This document shows, piece after piece, positions 27,066 through 36,224 of a DNA stretch of 64,000 nucleotides. The DNA lies in assembly GCA_017642895.1 (NCBI GenBank), contig JAEPON010000005.1, positions 1 through 64,000 of the forward strand, given 5' to 3'. The DNA comes from Roseitalea sp. (GTDB lineage Bacteria; Pseudomonadota; Alphaproteobacteria; Rhizobiales; Rhizobiaceae). Position numbers and translations under genes: made by a program. The first letter of the stretch is position 1, and every line of letters starts with the position of its first letter. Under the pieces are notes generated by a model. That model ran no database searches and was not told where the DNA came from. It was given only the letters and a program-made list of their open reading frames with translations.

Positions 27066-28211
27066 CTATCCGAAGACTATGCAGGAAATCATCAGATTAC
27101 CATGGCGGTTTCCGGCGCGCACAAGGCTTCCCTGCTCGCCAAAGGTGAAGGCACCCAGGAACGGCGCGTCTCCAAGCGCCGCATTCACCCCGGCAACCAC
27201 CTGGGGCATTTGATCGCGCACCGACAGCATGCACCCGCCGCAATAGATCATCAGGGCGCCGTCAATCGGCTTGTCCGGCGTCGAAGCGCTTGCCCGTGCA
27301 AGACCGGCAACGCGGCCAGCGCGCTCGACAAGGCCTTCAACGGTCCCGTTCATCAGCGTCAGCTCCTCGCCCTCCGCCACCGTGGCAAAAAGCTGGAGGT
27401 CGCCAGTCTGCTCCGCATAGGCCGGATGCGCCAGAAGGAAAAAGGGCACCTGTCCAACCTGACTGATTTCACGGCCAAGCGGCCATAGCGTGCTTTCGGA
27501 AAGAATGGTCTGCACGCCCTTTTGAGCGCGGTCGATCGAGATCCCGCCACCGGTCCATTCACCATAGACATCAAGTGCGGGCCGGCCGTCGATCTCGTGC
27601 AGCGTGCGGCCGGTGGCACGTGTGACAATGCCGGAGTGCTGAGATGGCGAATAGCCATTTTGGTAAGCGAAAGACACAGGCTGGGAGGGGAACAAGACCG
27701 ATACCACGACGCCGGCACCGCTCTTATCTGCCTGGTCGAATACAAACCAGTCCCCGGCAACGCTGTTATCGGCGGCACTGCCACCGATGATCGGCACTTC
27801 GGGGCCCGTGACGTCTTCGATGCCGGCAAGAACATCCTCCTCGGTGCCCGGCGTTGCCGAAACCCAGATGATCTCGGGCCGCTCGCCAAGCCGGTCGGCG
27901 TTCATGAGCGCCTTGTTGGTGGCGTTGAGTGCTGCGGCTCGAGGATCATCCTCAAAAGATGCAAGCGCCGTTCCATAGGCGCCGTCAGGATCCTTGATCG
28001 CAAAGGCGGCGAGCCCGTGCGCCAATCCGGCCTGCGTCATGGCGCCTAGGCAGGAAGTGGCACCGTGCAGGCGCGGCAAATCGGGCGACATCTGCAACGC
28101 CGCGGGATCGGCTTCAAAGTTGTTGTGAACGGACACAAAATCATACGGTCCGGCATCGAGCTGCCTCGCCAGGTCTTCTGCGGTTGCCGCACTTTCCACG
28201 GTGATCTTCAC
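27066..28211 (-). CDS. FIST-domain sensory protein
   Basis: About 381 residues with FIST_N (ATSCLGAMTQAG; PEIIWVSATPGTEEDVLAGI; VPIIGGSAADN) and FIST_C (HPAYAEQTGDLQLFA; FLGAFTFGEQGSLVR; HGNLMISCIVFG) domains. FIST proteins are predicted small-ligand sensors found beside signalling genes, and one characterised relative of the FIST group works with NO signalling. The start is set at a GTG (28211) 5 nt after GGAGG. The frame is open to an ATG at 28274, but that ATG has no ribosome-binding site. It forms an operon with the LOV kinase and response regulator, and is divergent from the type I secretion genes. Confidence 0.85.
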   Translation of the reverse strand: MKITVESAATAEDLARQLDAGPYDFVSVHNNFEADPAALQMSPDLPRLHGATSCLGAMTQAGLAHGLAAFAIKDPDGAYGTALASFEDDPRAAALNATNKALMNADRLGERPEIIWVSATPGTEEDVLAGIEDVTGPEVPIIGGSAADNSVAGDWFVFDQADKSGAGVVVSVLFPSQPVSFAYQNGYSPSQHSGIVTRATGRTLHEIDGRPALDVYGEWTGGGISIDRAQKGVQTILSESTLWPLGREISQVGQVPFFLLAHPAYAEQTGDLQLFATVAEGEELTLMNGTVEGLVERAGRVAGLARASASTPDKPIDGALMIYCGGCMLSVRDQMPQVVAGVNAALGDAPFLGAFTFGEQGSLVRAGNRHGNLMISCIVFG

Positions 28212-28517
28212 ATCCGCCTCCACAAGCTCTGTGACATGCAAATAGCGCCTCTTTGTTCCCGTGGGCGGGCGCATCGGAATAGCGGCCTATCCAAAAGTAT
28301 AGTTGAGCCCGCTTTTGTCCGTTTTCGGTGCTGTCGGATGCGGATTCCGTGCCCTTGGGCGAGGGCGTTCGCTTCATCGCCGGCCAGCCCCATGCCTTGG
28401 AGAGCACTGGTGTCTGTGGCCGATATCCTTCTGCATATCGCACCATGCCGATGCGCCCGTACATCGCGCCTCCCAACCGGTATTTACCAGCCAACTGCGT
28501 TTTTGGAGGCGCCTGCG
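28212..28517. other. Divergent promoter region between FIST and type I secretion genes
   Basis: 306 bp that must carry both promoters. Apart from a GGAGG site for each flanking gene I find no clear -35/-10 pair or palindrome. Confidence 0.4.
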
Positions 28518-30392
28518 ATGACGACCGCAAACCGAGCAACGACCGATTTGGGAATGGCGGAAAAGGCTGAAGCTGTCTCTGACGGTCCGGTCCCGGCCGG
28601 TAACAGGCCACACGCCGGGTTGAAGCGTCCATTCATGGAGATCGGATTTTTCTCGTTTGCGATCAATGCGCTGATGCTGGTCGTGCCGATCTACATGCTG
28701 CAGGTCTACGACCGCGTGCTACCATCGGCGAGCCGGGAGACGTTGATCTATCTGTCCATCATGGCGGTGTTCGCACTCGGGCTGATGGCCGGACTTGAGG
28801 TGGTGCGCAGCATCTATGCTGCCCGCATTGCTGCACGGGTCGATATCGCAAACACACGCAGGGCGATGCTGGCCGCGTTGCATTCGGATCGCGCCTCGTT
28901 GGGCGATATCCAGCCTCTGCGCGATCTTGGCGTGATACGCGGCTTTATCGGGTCGCGCCTGGTGTTTGCGCTGTTCGATCTGCCATTTGCGCCGCTGTTC
29001 ATCGCGTTGCTCTGGTTCATTCATCCGATGCTGTTTTCGTTGACGGCAGTGGGCGCATTGCTGCTTGCGGGCTTGGCCATCGCCAACCAGTTGGTGACCG
29101 CAAAGCGGGCAAGACGGGGCGCCGAGCGCAGTATTGCCGCCATGTCCACCGCCCAGTCCTTCGTGCGTAACGCCGATGCGTTGAAGGCGATGGGGATGAC
29201 GAACAACGCCATTGAGTCTTTCGGATCACAGCACGCACAATCACTCGGCGCAGCTGATCATGTATCGAAAACCAACGCACTGTTTTCAGGGTTCTCGCGC
29301 TTCGTCCGCCTTTCGCTCCAGATTGCGGTTCTGGGCATTGGCGCTCTCCTGGTTTTGCGGTCGGAGATGACGGCAGGCATGATCTTTGCGGCATCACTCA
29401 TTTCGGGACGCGGATTGCAGCCGATCGACCAGCTGATTGGCGGCTGGCGCCAATATGTCGATGTTCATGCTGCGTGGCGCCGGTTCGGCAAGGCGACTGC
29501 GAATGTGGGCACACTGCAGCAACATGTGGAACTGCCCGCACCCAAAGGAACGTTGCGGACAGAAGGCGCCAATTACGCTGCAACAAACGGCTTTCAGGAT
29601 GAGCCGCGCACGCTGCTCAAGCGGATCAGTTTTGAAGTGCCCGCAGGCGCTGCCGTCGGCATCGTCGGGCCAAGCGGGGCTGGCAAATCGACGCTTGCCC
29701 GAATGCTCGTCGGGGCGATTGCGCCCAGTACCGGTTGCGTGCGGATCGATGGCGCCGATATCGCTCATTGGGCGCCCGACAGCCTGGGACGGCACATCGG
29801 CTATCTGCCGCAGGACATTGAACTTCTGCCCGGCACAATTGCCCAGAACATTGCGCGGTTTGATCCCGACGCCAGCGATGCCGCCATCATCGATGCCGCA
29901 ACGCGGGCTCAAGTCCATGATCTGATCCAGTCCATGCCGGACGGCTATGGCACGATGATCGGACCTCAGGGACTGACATTGTCTGGCGGTCAGCGCCAGC
30001 GGATCGGTTTGGCGCGCGCCTTTTTCGGTCAGCCGTGCCTGCTGGTTCTCGATGAGCCCAACGCGCACCTGGACGATGCCGGTGAAAAAGCGCTTGAGCG
30101 GGCCATCGACATGGCACGTGAAGCCGGAACCACTGTGCTGATCGTCACCCAGCGCAAGGCAATCATACGCAAGGTCGATCGGCTCCTGGTCCTCAATGCG
30201 GGGTCGGTCGAGGACTATGGCTCGCGGGCCGATGTCTTGCAGCGCCTCGGTCCCGTATCCAAAACCGGGCCGGCGGTGGCGCACAACCGCGCCCATCGCT
30301 CATCATCGAAAGCCGACATGGACATCGCCTCGATTGCGCCGGTCACTGCGGCAAACAAGGGAGCGGCGTCAGCGCCGGTTGATTTCCAATGA
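28518..30392 (+). CDS. Type I secretion ABC transporter (PrtD family)
   Basis: 624 residues. A six-helix membrane domain starts near residue 45 ([20 protein letters not shown]), and an ATPase domain from about 360 has Walker [13 protein letters not shown], signature [15 protein letters not shown] and Walker [14 protein letters not shown]. The family exports RTX proteases, lipases and similar C-terminal-signal substrates. The start is set by GGAGG 8 nt before the ATG at 28518. The long open frame upstream to 28065 is antisense to the FIST gene. An ATGA overlap joins it to the adaptor gene. The RTX protein 5 kb upstream is the obvious cargo. No TolC-type gene is in the window. Confidence 0.92.
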   Translation: MTTANRATTDLGMAEKAEAVSDGPVPAGNRPHAGLKRPFMEIGFFSFAINALMLVVPIYMLQVYDRVLPSASRETLIYLSIMAVFALGLMAGLEVVRSIYAARIAARVDIANTRRAMLAALHSDRASLGDIQPLRDLGVIRGFIGSRLVFALFDLPFAPLFIALLWFIHPMLFSLTAVGALLLAGLAIANQLVTAKRARRGAERSIAAMSTAQSFVRNADALKAMGMTNNAIESFGSQHAQSLGAADHVSKTNALFSGFSRFVRLSLQIAVLGIGALLVLRSEMTAGMIFAASLISGRGLQPIDQLIGGWRQYVDVHAAWRRFGKATANVGTLQQHVELPAPKGTLRTEGANYAATNGFQDEPRTLLKRISFEVPAGAAVGIVGPSGAGKSTLARMLVGAIAPSTGCVRIDGADIAHWAPDSLGRHIGYLPQDIELLPGTIAQNIARFDPDASDAAIIDAATRAQVHDLIQSMPDGYGTMIGPQGLTLSGGQRQRIGLARAFFGQPCLLVLDEPNAHLDDAGEKALERAIDMAREAGTTVLIVTQRKAIIRKVDRLLVLNAGSVEDYGSRADVLQRLGPVSKTGPAVAHNRAHRSSSKADMDIASIAPVTAANKGAASAPVDFQ

Positions 30393-31720
30393 AAACGAAC
30401 GACGCAAAGAGCGATGAACGCTGGAGCGCCAGTATCCAAACCGGTGCGCGAACTGTGTCCCTGACGGGCTATGCCCTGATCGCACTCTTTCTGGGCGGGT
30501 TCGGCATCTGGGCGGCTGGCGTGCCGCTCGCCGGGGCGGTGATCGTCCCCGGTGTCGTTGCAGCGGCGGGCAACAACAACGAAATCCAGCATCTTGAAGG
30601 TGGCATCATCAGCGCGGTGCATGTAACCGAAGGCGAGCGCGTAACCGCGGGCACGCCCTTGGTGACCATGGATGGCACTGCTGTCCGTGCAGAAATGAAC
30701 ATGCACATCAAGCAATGGACCGGCCTTCTGGCACGGCAAGCACGCCTTGTTGCAGAGCGTGACAAATCAACGGTACTGGTCTTTGACGGTGATTTGCTTG
30801 CGCTGGCCGATCGTCACAGGCTGGGACATCTGCTGGACGAGCAGCAAGACGAGTTCCTGGCCCGGCTGTCACGCCATCAGTCCGAAAAGGTGATTCTTCG
30901 CCAGCGCGTTGCGGCCGCAAGGCAAAGCATTGCCGGCTACGAAAGCCAGCGCCTTGCGCTTGAAGAACAAAAAGCGCTGATCGTTGACGAGGCCGAACGC
31001 AAGCATGTTCTGCTCGAAAAGGGGTTGACCAACCGGAGCGAGTATACCGCCTTATTGCGTTCCCAGGCCAGCCTCATCGGACAGCTCGGATCGCTGATGT
31101 CTGAGATCGACCAGGCGCAATCGCGTATCGTGGAAGCCGAGGAGCAGCTGATCCGGGTTGATATCGAGCGGGTGGAGCAGGCGCTGTCGGAACTGGGCGA
31201 TTTGAGCGCCGGTATTGGCCGTCTCGAAGAACAGATCACGGCCGCCGGGCATGTTCTCGACCGGCTGGTTGTCAGTGCACCGGCCGATGGTTTGATCGTG
31301 CACCTGCCGCACACAATGCCTGGCAGTGTTGTCGGTGCGGGCGCGGTGCTTGCTGAACTCTTGCCAACAGGTGACGAGCTGATCGTTGAAGCGCGGCTGG
31401 ACCCCGCCGACGTTGACGCGGTGCGTTTCGGCCAAGAGGCGCAATTGCGGCTGGTGGCGCTCAACGCGCGCGTTACACCGCAGGTCGGAGCAACCGTGGC
31501 CTTCCTGTCACCGGACAGGTTGCGTGATGAGGCAACGGGCCAAGAGTATTTTGCTGCCCGGTTGGCGATCACCGACGATCTGCCGGCGGATGTCGACGCC
31601 CGTCAGATCTATCCGGGCATGCCGGCTGAAGTGCTCATTGCCACGGAAGAGCGCACGTTTGTGCAATATCTCGCCAAGCCGATCACGGACTCCTTCCATC
31701 GCGCCTTTCGAGAGAGATGA
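30389..31720 (+). CDS. Type I secretion membrane-fusion protein (HlyD/PrtE family)
   Basis: 443 residues. One N-terminal membrane helix (residues about 25-50), a biotinyl-like half motif ([21 protein letters not shown]), and a long alpha-hairpin/coiled coil rich in Glu, Gln and Arg (about 130-290). The second half motif and the beta-barrel ([30 protein letters not shown]) follow. HLEGG and [10 protein letters not shown] are hallmarks of the PrtE/HlyD type I adaptors. The start codon overlaps the transporter stop by 4 bp. Confidence 0.92.
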   Translation: MKTNDAKSDERWSASIQTGARTVSLTGYALIALFLGGFGIWAAGVPLAGAVIVPGVVAAAGNNNEIQHLEGGIISAVHVTEGERVTAGTPLVTMDGTAVRAEMNMHIKQWTGLLARQARLVAERDKSTVLVFDGDLLALADRHRLGHLLDEQQDEFLARLSRHQSEKVILRQRVAAARQSIAGYESQRLALEEQKALIVDEAERKHVLLEKGLTNRSEYTALLRSQASLIGQLGSLMSEIDQAQSRIVEAEEQLIRVDIERVEQALSELGDLSAGIGRLEEQITAAGHVLDRLVVSAPADGLIVHLPHTMPGSVVGAGAVLAELLPTGDELIVEARLDPADVDAVRFGQEAQLRLVALNARVTPQVGATVAFLSPDRLRDEATGQEYFAARLAITDDLPADVDARQIYPGMPAEVLIATEERTFVQYLAKPITDSFHRAFRER

Positions 31721-32018
31721 TCGATCATATCATAACCAGCATCCACCGCGTAAAAATGGGCTCCAGGTCAGCGGGGGTATTTCACACGAAATGCACTCGC
31801 CACCGCATTGGTAGTATGCGCCGGATCAAACCAATGGCGGCTATGCCGCCACCTCCGAACGCCTTCCGCCTGCTGGACCGAAGCAGCCATGGAGGCGACA
31901 CCAAAGCGCGCAGTTCTCTATACACTTGAAGCCGTCTTCTCCAGTGCCGGAAAACCTGCGTACCTGGCGATCCGCTACTCTGAACATGCTTCACGTTCTG
32001 CAGCGTCCATCCGCCGGC
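31721..32018. other. Spacer between convergent secretion and TetR genes
   Basis: 298 bp between two converging genes. No family-like open frame and no convincing terminator were seen, although a terminator would be expected. Confidence 0.4.
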
Positions 32019-32645
32019 TCAGTGGTCCATCTGCATCGGTGGTGCGAAAAGCAGCTTCACATAGGTTCTGAGTTGCATGATCTGCGCCGACACGGTTTGC
32101 CGTTCGCCCAGCACCCGCTGCAGCACGATGGCACCCTCGACGACACCGGACACCATGTCGCCGAGCGCGTTCAGGTCAAGCGGCTCGCGCGGCGTGTAGA
32201 CCTTGGCAATCTCTTCGAACATGGCCCGGAAACGCGCCCGCCAGCCAAGGATTGCCCGCCTGTTCATTTCCCTTACGCCTCTGTCAAACAGACGGTCCTG
32301 ATAGGCCGCTGCGGCGATCACGCATCCGGGATGGCCGTTGGGCAGATCATCCAGCATCTCGGCCAGCAGTTTCAGCCCGATCAGCATGGCGTGAAGCGGA
32401 TCGTCATTGAGTTCCCGCGCACGGCCGAAGATATCATCGAACAAAGCGTTTTCGGCATCGATATAGCGTTCGATCAGCGCGCGGGCGAGCGCGTTCTTGT
32501 CCTTGAAGTGGTAGAAAAACCCACCACGAGAGATGTGTGCGGCGACGACGATCTCATCGATTGATGTTGCCTCGAAGCCTTTTTCGAGCACCGCCTTTTC
32601 AGCAATGTCCATGATCAGCGTTCTTGTATCGGGTTTGACTGTCAT
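32019..32645 (-). CDS. TetR-family transcriptional regulator
   Basis: 208 residues from MTVKPDTRTLI. The helix-turn-helix reads IDEIVVAAHISRGGFFYHFKD (residues about 27-47), followed by a ligand domain with GHPGCVIAAAAYQDRLFD, the variant usual in the large TetR_C_11/YxaF-like group. The open frame extends to 32738 but the added residues are atypical and cover the divergent promoter region. It is divergent from the homocysteine-methyltransferase-like gene, and an inverted repeat lies between them. Confidence 0.85.
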   Translation of the reverse strand: MTVKPDTRTLIMDIAEKAVLEKGFEATSIDEIVVAAHISRGGFFYHFKDKNALARALIERYIDAENALFDDIFGRARELNDDPLHAMLIGLKLLAEMLDDLPNGHPGCVIAAAAYQDRLFDRGVREMNRRAILGWRARFRAMFEEIAKVYTPREPLDLNALGDMVSGVVEGAIVLQRVLGERQTVSAQIMQLRTYVKLLFAPPMQMDH

Positions 32646-32664
32646 CGAACTGTACCGAGAGTCC

Positions 32665-32713
32665 ACTTGACCGGCATCCTGTATGGACAGCGTCCCGAGT
32701 GAAGCGGTCAAGT
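32665..32713. promoter_or_regulatory. Inverted repeat ACTTGACCG ... CGGTCAAGT, candidate TetR operator region
   Basis: Two perfect 9-bp inverted arms at 32665-32673 and 32705-32713 are separated by 31 bp, in the divergent promoter region just upstream of the TetR start. The distance suits two operator half-regions bound by dimers. Each arm also contains a -35-like TTGACC. Confidence 0.4.
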
Positions 32714-32822
32714 ATCTGTTTTTAAAAACTAAAATCAAACACGAACACTATACCACGCGTTCACTGGCTGCGCCATGGCGCAACGGACTATCTCCCGGCT
32801 CAACACACGAAGGAGATAAGCC

Positions 32823-33767
32823 ATGCGTATCGACATTCTGAAAAATGCCCGACCGTTCTTTCTGGCCGATGGCGGGCTGGAAACCTTCATGATCTTCGAT
32901 CAGGGCTTTGATCTGCCCGGCTTTGCCTCATGGGTTCTGCTTGAAACAGACAATGGTCGCGCGGCGTTGGCGGCCTATTTCGATCGCTACATCGCACTGG
33001 CGCGCGAGACCGGCCGCGGTTTCGTGATGGATACGCCGACCTGGCGCGCGGGGCAAGCCTGGGCTGAACTGCTGGAACGCAGCCCGGACGCGTTGATCGA
33101 CATCAACCGGCGCGCCGTCGCTTTCACAACGGCGATCCGCACTGAGTACGAAACGGCATCACTGCCAATCGTTGTAAATGGCGTCGTCGGCCCCGCCGGT
33201 GACGGCTACGCCGCAGATACCATGCTGTCGGCGCAGGACGCGTTCGCCGTCCATGCGCCGCAGGTCCGCGCACTCGCTCAGGCCGGTGTTGACATGATCA
33301 GCGCCGTTACCATGACTCATGCCGGCGAAGCGACCGGGATCGCACTCGCCGCCCGTGAAATCGGCATTGCCGTGGTGATTTCATTCACCGTCGAAACGGA
33401 TGGGCGGCTACCGTCCGGCCAATCGATCGGAGAGGCGATCGTGGAAGTCGATGACGCGGCCGGCGCCGCGCCAATCTTTTACATGATCAACTGCGCTCAC
33501 CCCGATCACTTCCGCGAGGGTGTACGCACATCCGAGCCCTGGGCCCAGCGCATCGGCGGCATCCGCGCCAACGCCTCCCGCATGAGCCATGCAGAACTGG
33601 ATGCCGCCGAAGAACTCGACGACGGCGATCCCGTCGAGCTGGCCCATCTACATCAGGAGCTTTTGGAGCTTCTCCCAAACATCCGCGTGGTTGGCGGCTG
33701 CTGTGGCACCGATCACCGGCACGTCGGCTGCATTGCCAGTCACGCGACCCGGCTATCGGCGGCATGA
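32823..33767 (+). CDS. Homocysteine S-methyltransferase family protein
   Basis: 314 residues of the Zn-dependent methyltransferase barrel. The N-terminal LADGGLETFMIF corresponds to the family's DGxxGT start. Zinc ligands are the Cys of MINCAHPDH (near residue 223) and the paired Cys of VVGGCCGTDHRH (near 298). The predicted reaction is methyl transfer from a small donor (for example S-methylmethionine) to homocysteine or a related thiol. The gene follows an AAGGAG site and is divergent from a TetR gene. The donor is not evident, and nearby genes do not form a methionine pathway. Confidence 0.85.
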   Translation: MRIDILKNARPFFLADGGLETFMIFDQGFDLPGFASWVLLETDNGRAALAAYFDRYIALARETGRGFVMDTPTWRAGQAWAELLERSPDALIDINRRAVAFTTAIRTEYETASLPIVVNGVVGPAGDGYAADTMLSAQDAFAVHAPQVRALAQAGVDMISAVTMTHAGEATGIALAAREIGIAVVISFTVETDGRLPSGQSIGEAIVEVDDAAGAAPIFYMINCAHPDHFREGVRTSEPWAQRIGGIRANASRMSHAELDAAEELDDGDPVELAHLHQELLELLPNIRVVGGCCGTDHRHVGCIASHATRLSAA

Positions 33768-33803
33768 TCCTCCCAAATCATTGATAAGGAAAGCCATATA
33801 CAG

Positions 33804-34421
33804 ATGAAAACCAAACACGTTATGGCCGGTCTCATGGCTGGCGCCCTCGGCCTTACCGGTTGCGAAACCTATGCCGGCGAATTGCTCACCCGTTTCGATG
33901 TGGCCGAAGACCACACGCGCTTTGTTTTCGCGCCACAGCCGGTGCACGAAAACGGCATGCCCGCCTATGGTAATCCGTTCGTCACCCAGGGGTACATCTA
34001 CCCGGCCGGCACGCTCGCCGGCAACGTGACGGGCGTCAATGAAGACGGCAGCCCGGCCTTTCCCGACAAGGTGCTCGGCACCTGGACCTGCGACGGCTGG
34101 TTCGTCGGTGAAGGCGGCAACACAGAAACCGGCGTATGGCTGGTCAGCCGACAGATCTACGAGTTCGCCGATGGCGATGTCCTGATCACCCAGGGCACCG
34201 AGATCGCCGATATCGACAAGTCCAATGCGCGGCCGATCACCGGCGGCTCGGGTGACTATGCCGATGTCGACGGCGTCATGATGCAGCGGCTGCTGGGCTT
34301 TAACGAACATATGGGCGTCAATGCCGGCTTCGAGATCGTCGATCGCGAGCGGCAATCGAGTTTTGCGCCGATCCATGTGCCCGAATGGAAAGAAGAGACG
34401 AATCCGATCCGAGCCGACTGA
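33804..34421 (+). CDS. Dirigent/allene-oxide-cyclase-barrel-like lipoprotein
   Basis: 205 residues. The N-terminus MKTKHVMAGLMAGALGLTGCE is a lipoprotein signal with lipobox LTGC (lipid-modified Cys near residue 20). The mature part is beta-rich, with VLGTWTCDGWFVGEG, YEFADGDVLITQG and ITGGSGDYADVDG, the GGxGxYxxxxG pattern of dirigent and allene-oxide-cyclase-like barrels. No catalytic residues can be assigned. It lies 36 bp after the methyltransferase gene in the same direction. The fold assignment is from pattern only. Confidence 0.6.
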   Translation: MKTKHVMAGLMAGALGLTGCETYAGELLTRFDVAEDHTRFVFAPQPVHENGMPAYGNPFVTQGYIYPAGTLAGNVTGVNEDGSPAFPDKVLGTWTCDGWFVGEGGNTETGVWLVSRQIYEFADGDVLITQGTEIADIDKSNARPITGGSGDYADVDGVMMQRLLGFNEHMGVNAGFEIVDRERQSSFAPIHVPEWKEETNPIRAD

Positions 34422-34483
34422 CAGACGATCATTGGCCTTGCCGGGCGGCGCGACCAACCCGCCACGCCGCTTTCGGCCCGTTT

Positions 34484-35098
34484 ATGGACATAACGATCAT
34501 GACATCGAAGACCCGGGCCACATTCTCGATCCGCCCTGCAAAGAAAAACGACGCCGACGACCTCGCCAATCTCGTTGTGATGGCCGGCGACGGTCTGCCG
34601 CTTGTCGCTTGGGAAACCATGCGCCAGGGCGGCGAGACCGCCATGGATGTCGGCCGGCGGCGGGCCAGGCGGCCGGAGGGGTCGTTTTCGTATCGAAACG
34701 CCGATGTGGCTGTTGTCGGCGGCAAGGTCGTTGCAGCGATCGTCTCCTATCCGCTGCCGCCCGATACCGACCCCGAACCGCATAACGGCGTGCCACCGCT
34801 CTTCCGACCTTTGGTGATGCTGGAAAACGCGGTAATTCCGAGCTGGTACATCAACGTGCTGGCCACCTATCCCGCCCATCAGCGTCAGGGAACCGCGACG
34901 GCGTTGCTGGCTGGCGTCGAAGCGCCGGCCAAGGCGTCCGGTTATGATCGCATGAGCCTGATCACCGGTGACATCAATCCGGCATTGCAATACTACCACC
35001 GGCTTGGATTTGAAGAAATCAGCAGAACCGCGATCGTCAAAGACGGCTGGGATTATGGCGGCAAACAATGGGTGCTCATGACCAAGCCGATAAGCTGA
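34484..35098 (+). CDS. GNAT-family N-acetyltransferase
   Basis: About 204 residues. The acetyl-CoA loop is in VLATYPAHQRQGTATALL (the R/QxxGxG/A motif as RQGTAT), followed by YYHRLGFEEISRT, the closing strand of the fold. The N-terminal half (DADDLANLVVMAGDGLPLVAWE) is similar to GNAT proteins found in many alphaproteobacteria. ATGs at 34484 and 34499 are both possible. The substrate is unknown. Confidence 0.82.
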   Translation: MDITIMTSKTRATFSIRPAKKNDADDLANLVVMAGDGLPLVAWETMRQGGETAMDVGRRRARRPEGSFSYRNADVAVVGGKVVAAIVSYPLPPDTDPEPHNGVPPLFRPLVMLENAVIPSWYINVLATYPAHQRQGTATALLAGVEAPAKASGYDRMSLITGDINPALQYYHRLGFEEISRTAIVKDGWDYGGKQWVLMTKPIS

Positions 35099-35145
35099 CG
35101 AAGCCTGGCTGATCGAAGCCTTTGAACAATGAAACGGAACCTGTC

Positions 35146-36033
35146 ATGGCCATATTCAGAGGATTGTCGGCCTTTCCAATCACGCCGGCGGATCACAATG
35201 GACGCGTCGAGACCGATGCGCTCGGCAATCTGCTCACGCGGCTCATCGATGCGAGCGTGCAATCCATCGGCCTGCTGGGCAGCACCGGTACTTATGCGTA
35301 CCTATCGCGAGCCGAACGCGAGCGCGCGATCAAGTCGGCTGCTGAATGCACCGGTGGTGATGTTCCACTCATCGTCGGCGTCGGCGCTCTGAGGACTGAT
35401 GAAGCTGTAGCGCTGGCCAAGGACGCGGCCCGTTTCGGGGCCGATGCCTTGCTTTTGGCGCCGGTGTCCTACACGCCGTTGACGGAAGAAGAGGTCTATC
35501 AGCATTACCGGGCCGTGGCCGGTGCGACCGAGTTGCCGCTTTGCATCTACAACAATCCCGGCACAACCCATTTCGGCTTCAGCGTGGCGCTTCTGGAGCG
35601 ATTGGCGTGGGCAACGAACATCACTGCGGTGAAAATGCCGCTTCCGGCCGACGGTGATGTCTCAGCCGATCTGCGGCGGCTTGGCGACGCGCTGCCTGAT
35701 GGTTTCTTGATAGGCTATAGCGGTGATTGGGGCTCGGCGGCCGCGATGCTCTCTGGCGCGGACGCTTGGTTCAGCGTTGTCGGCGGGATCCTTCCGGAAC
35801 CTGCCATGAACCTGACCCGCGTCGCCATGGCCGGTGACGCGGACGCAACCAAACGGATCGATGCCAGGTTCCAACCACTCTGGGACCTCTTCAAGCAATT
35901 CGGCAGCTTGAGGGTCGTCTACGCGGTCGCCAACGCGCTATCGCTCACCCCGGCTCAGCCGCCGCGGCCGATCCTGCCACTCGACGTCAAGGATCAAGAC
36001 CGGGTTGTGACCGCTCTGGAAGGGCTGCTATGA
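35146..36033 (+). CDS. DapA/N-acetylneuraminate-lyase family aldolase
   Basis: 295 residues forming a class I aldolase barrel. GLLGSTGTYAYLS carries the carboxylate-binding GSTGE-like loop (last residue altered), YNNPGT the catalytic Tyr, and Lys163 in AVKMP the Schiff-base lysine. The ATG at 35146 is chosen over the TTG at 35122. The family covers dihydrodipicolinate synthase, sialic-acid lyase and several sugar-acid enzymes. The changed loop and the context argue against true DapA. A specific substrate cannot be named. Confidence 0.82.
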   Translation: MAIFRGLSAFPITPADHNGRVETDALGNLLTRLIDASVQSIGLLGSTGTYAYLSRAERERAIKSAAECTGGDVPLIVGVGALRTDEAVALAKDAARFGADALLLAPVSYTPLTEEEVYQHYRAVAGATELPLCIYNNPGTTHFGFSVALLERLAWATNITAVKMPLPADGDVSADLRRLGDALPDGFLIGYSGDWGSAAAMLSGADAWFSVVGGILPEPAMNLTRVAMAGDADATKRIDARFQPLWDLFKQFGSLRVVYAVANALSLTPAQPPRPILPLDVKDQDRVVTALEGLL

Positions 36034-36224
36034 GCGCCCGCGCCAGTTTTGCGCTCGAAAGATCGCTGTTGCGGGCTTAGCTGCGATGTCTGCTTCGCCG
36101 CCAAGAGTAGGCATGCCTTGCCTCACTGCTACGCGCCGAGGCATCAAGGTTTGAGCTAGCTGGTTTTTCCTTTGACTGTTTTCAAGGCCGCCACATGGGG
36201 CACCGGCGCCAGAAACAGCGTAAG

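Noticed and set aside
28065..28517. Upstream 151 codons of the type I transporter frame
   Set aside because: They are antisense to the FIST gene. A GGAGG site and family-like N-terminus point to the ATG at 28518.
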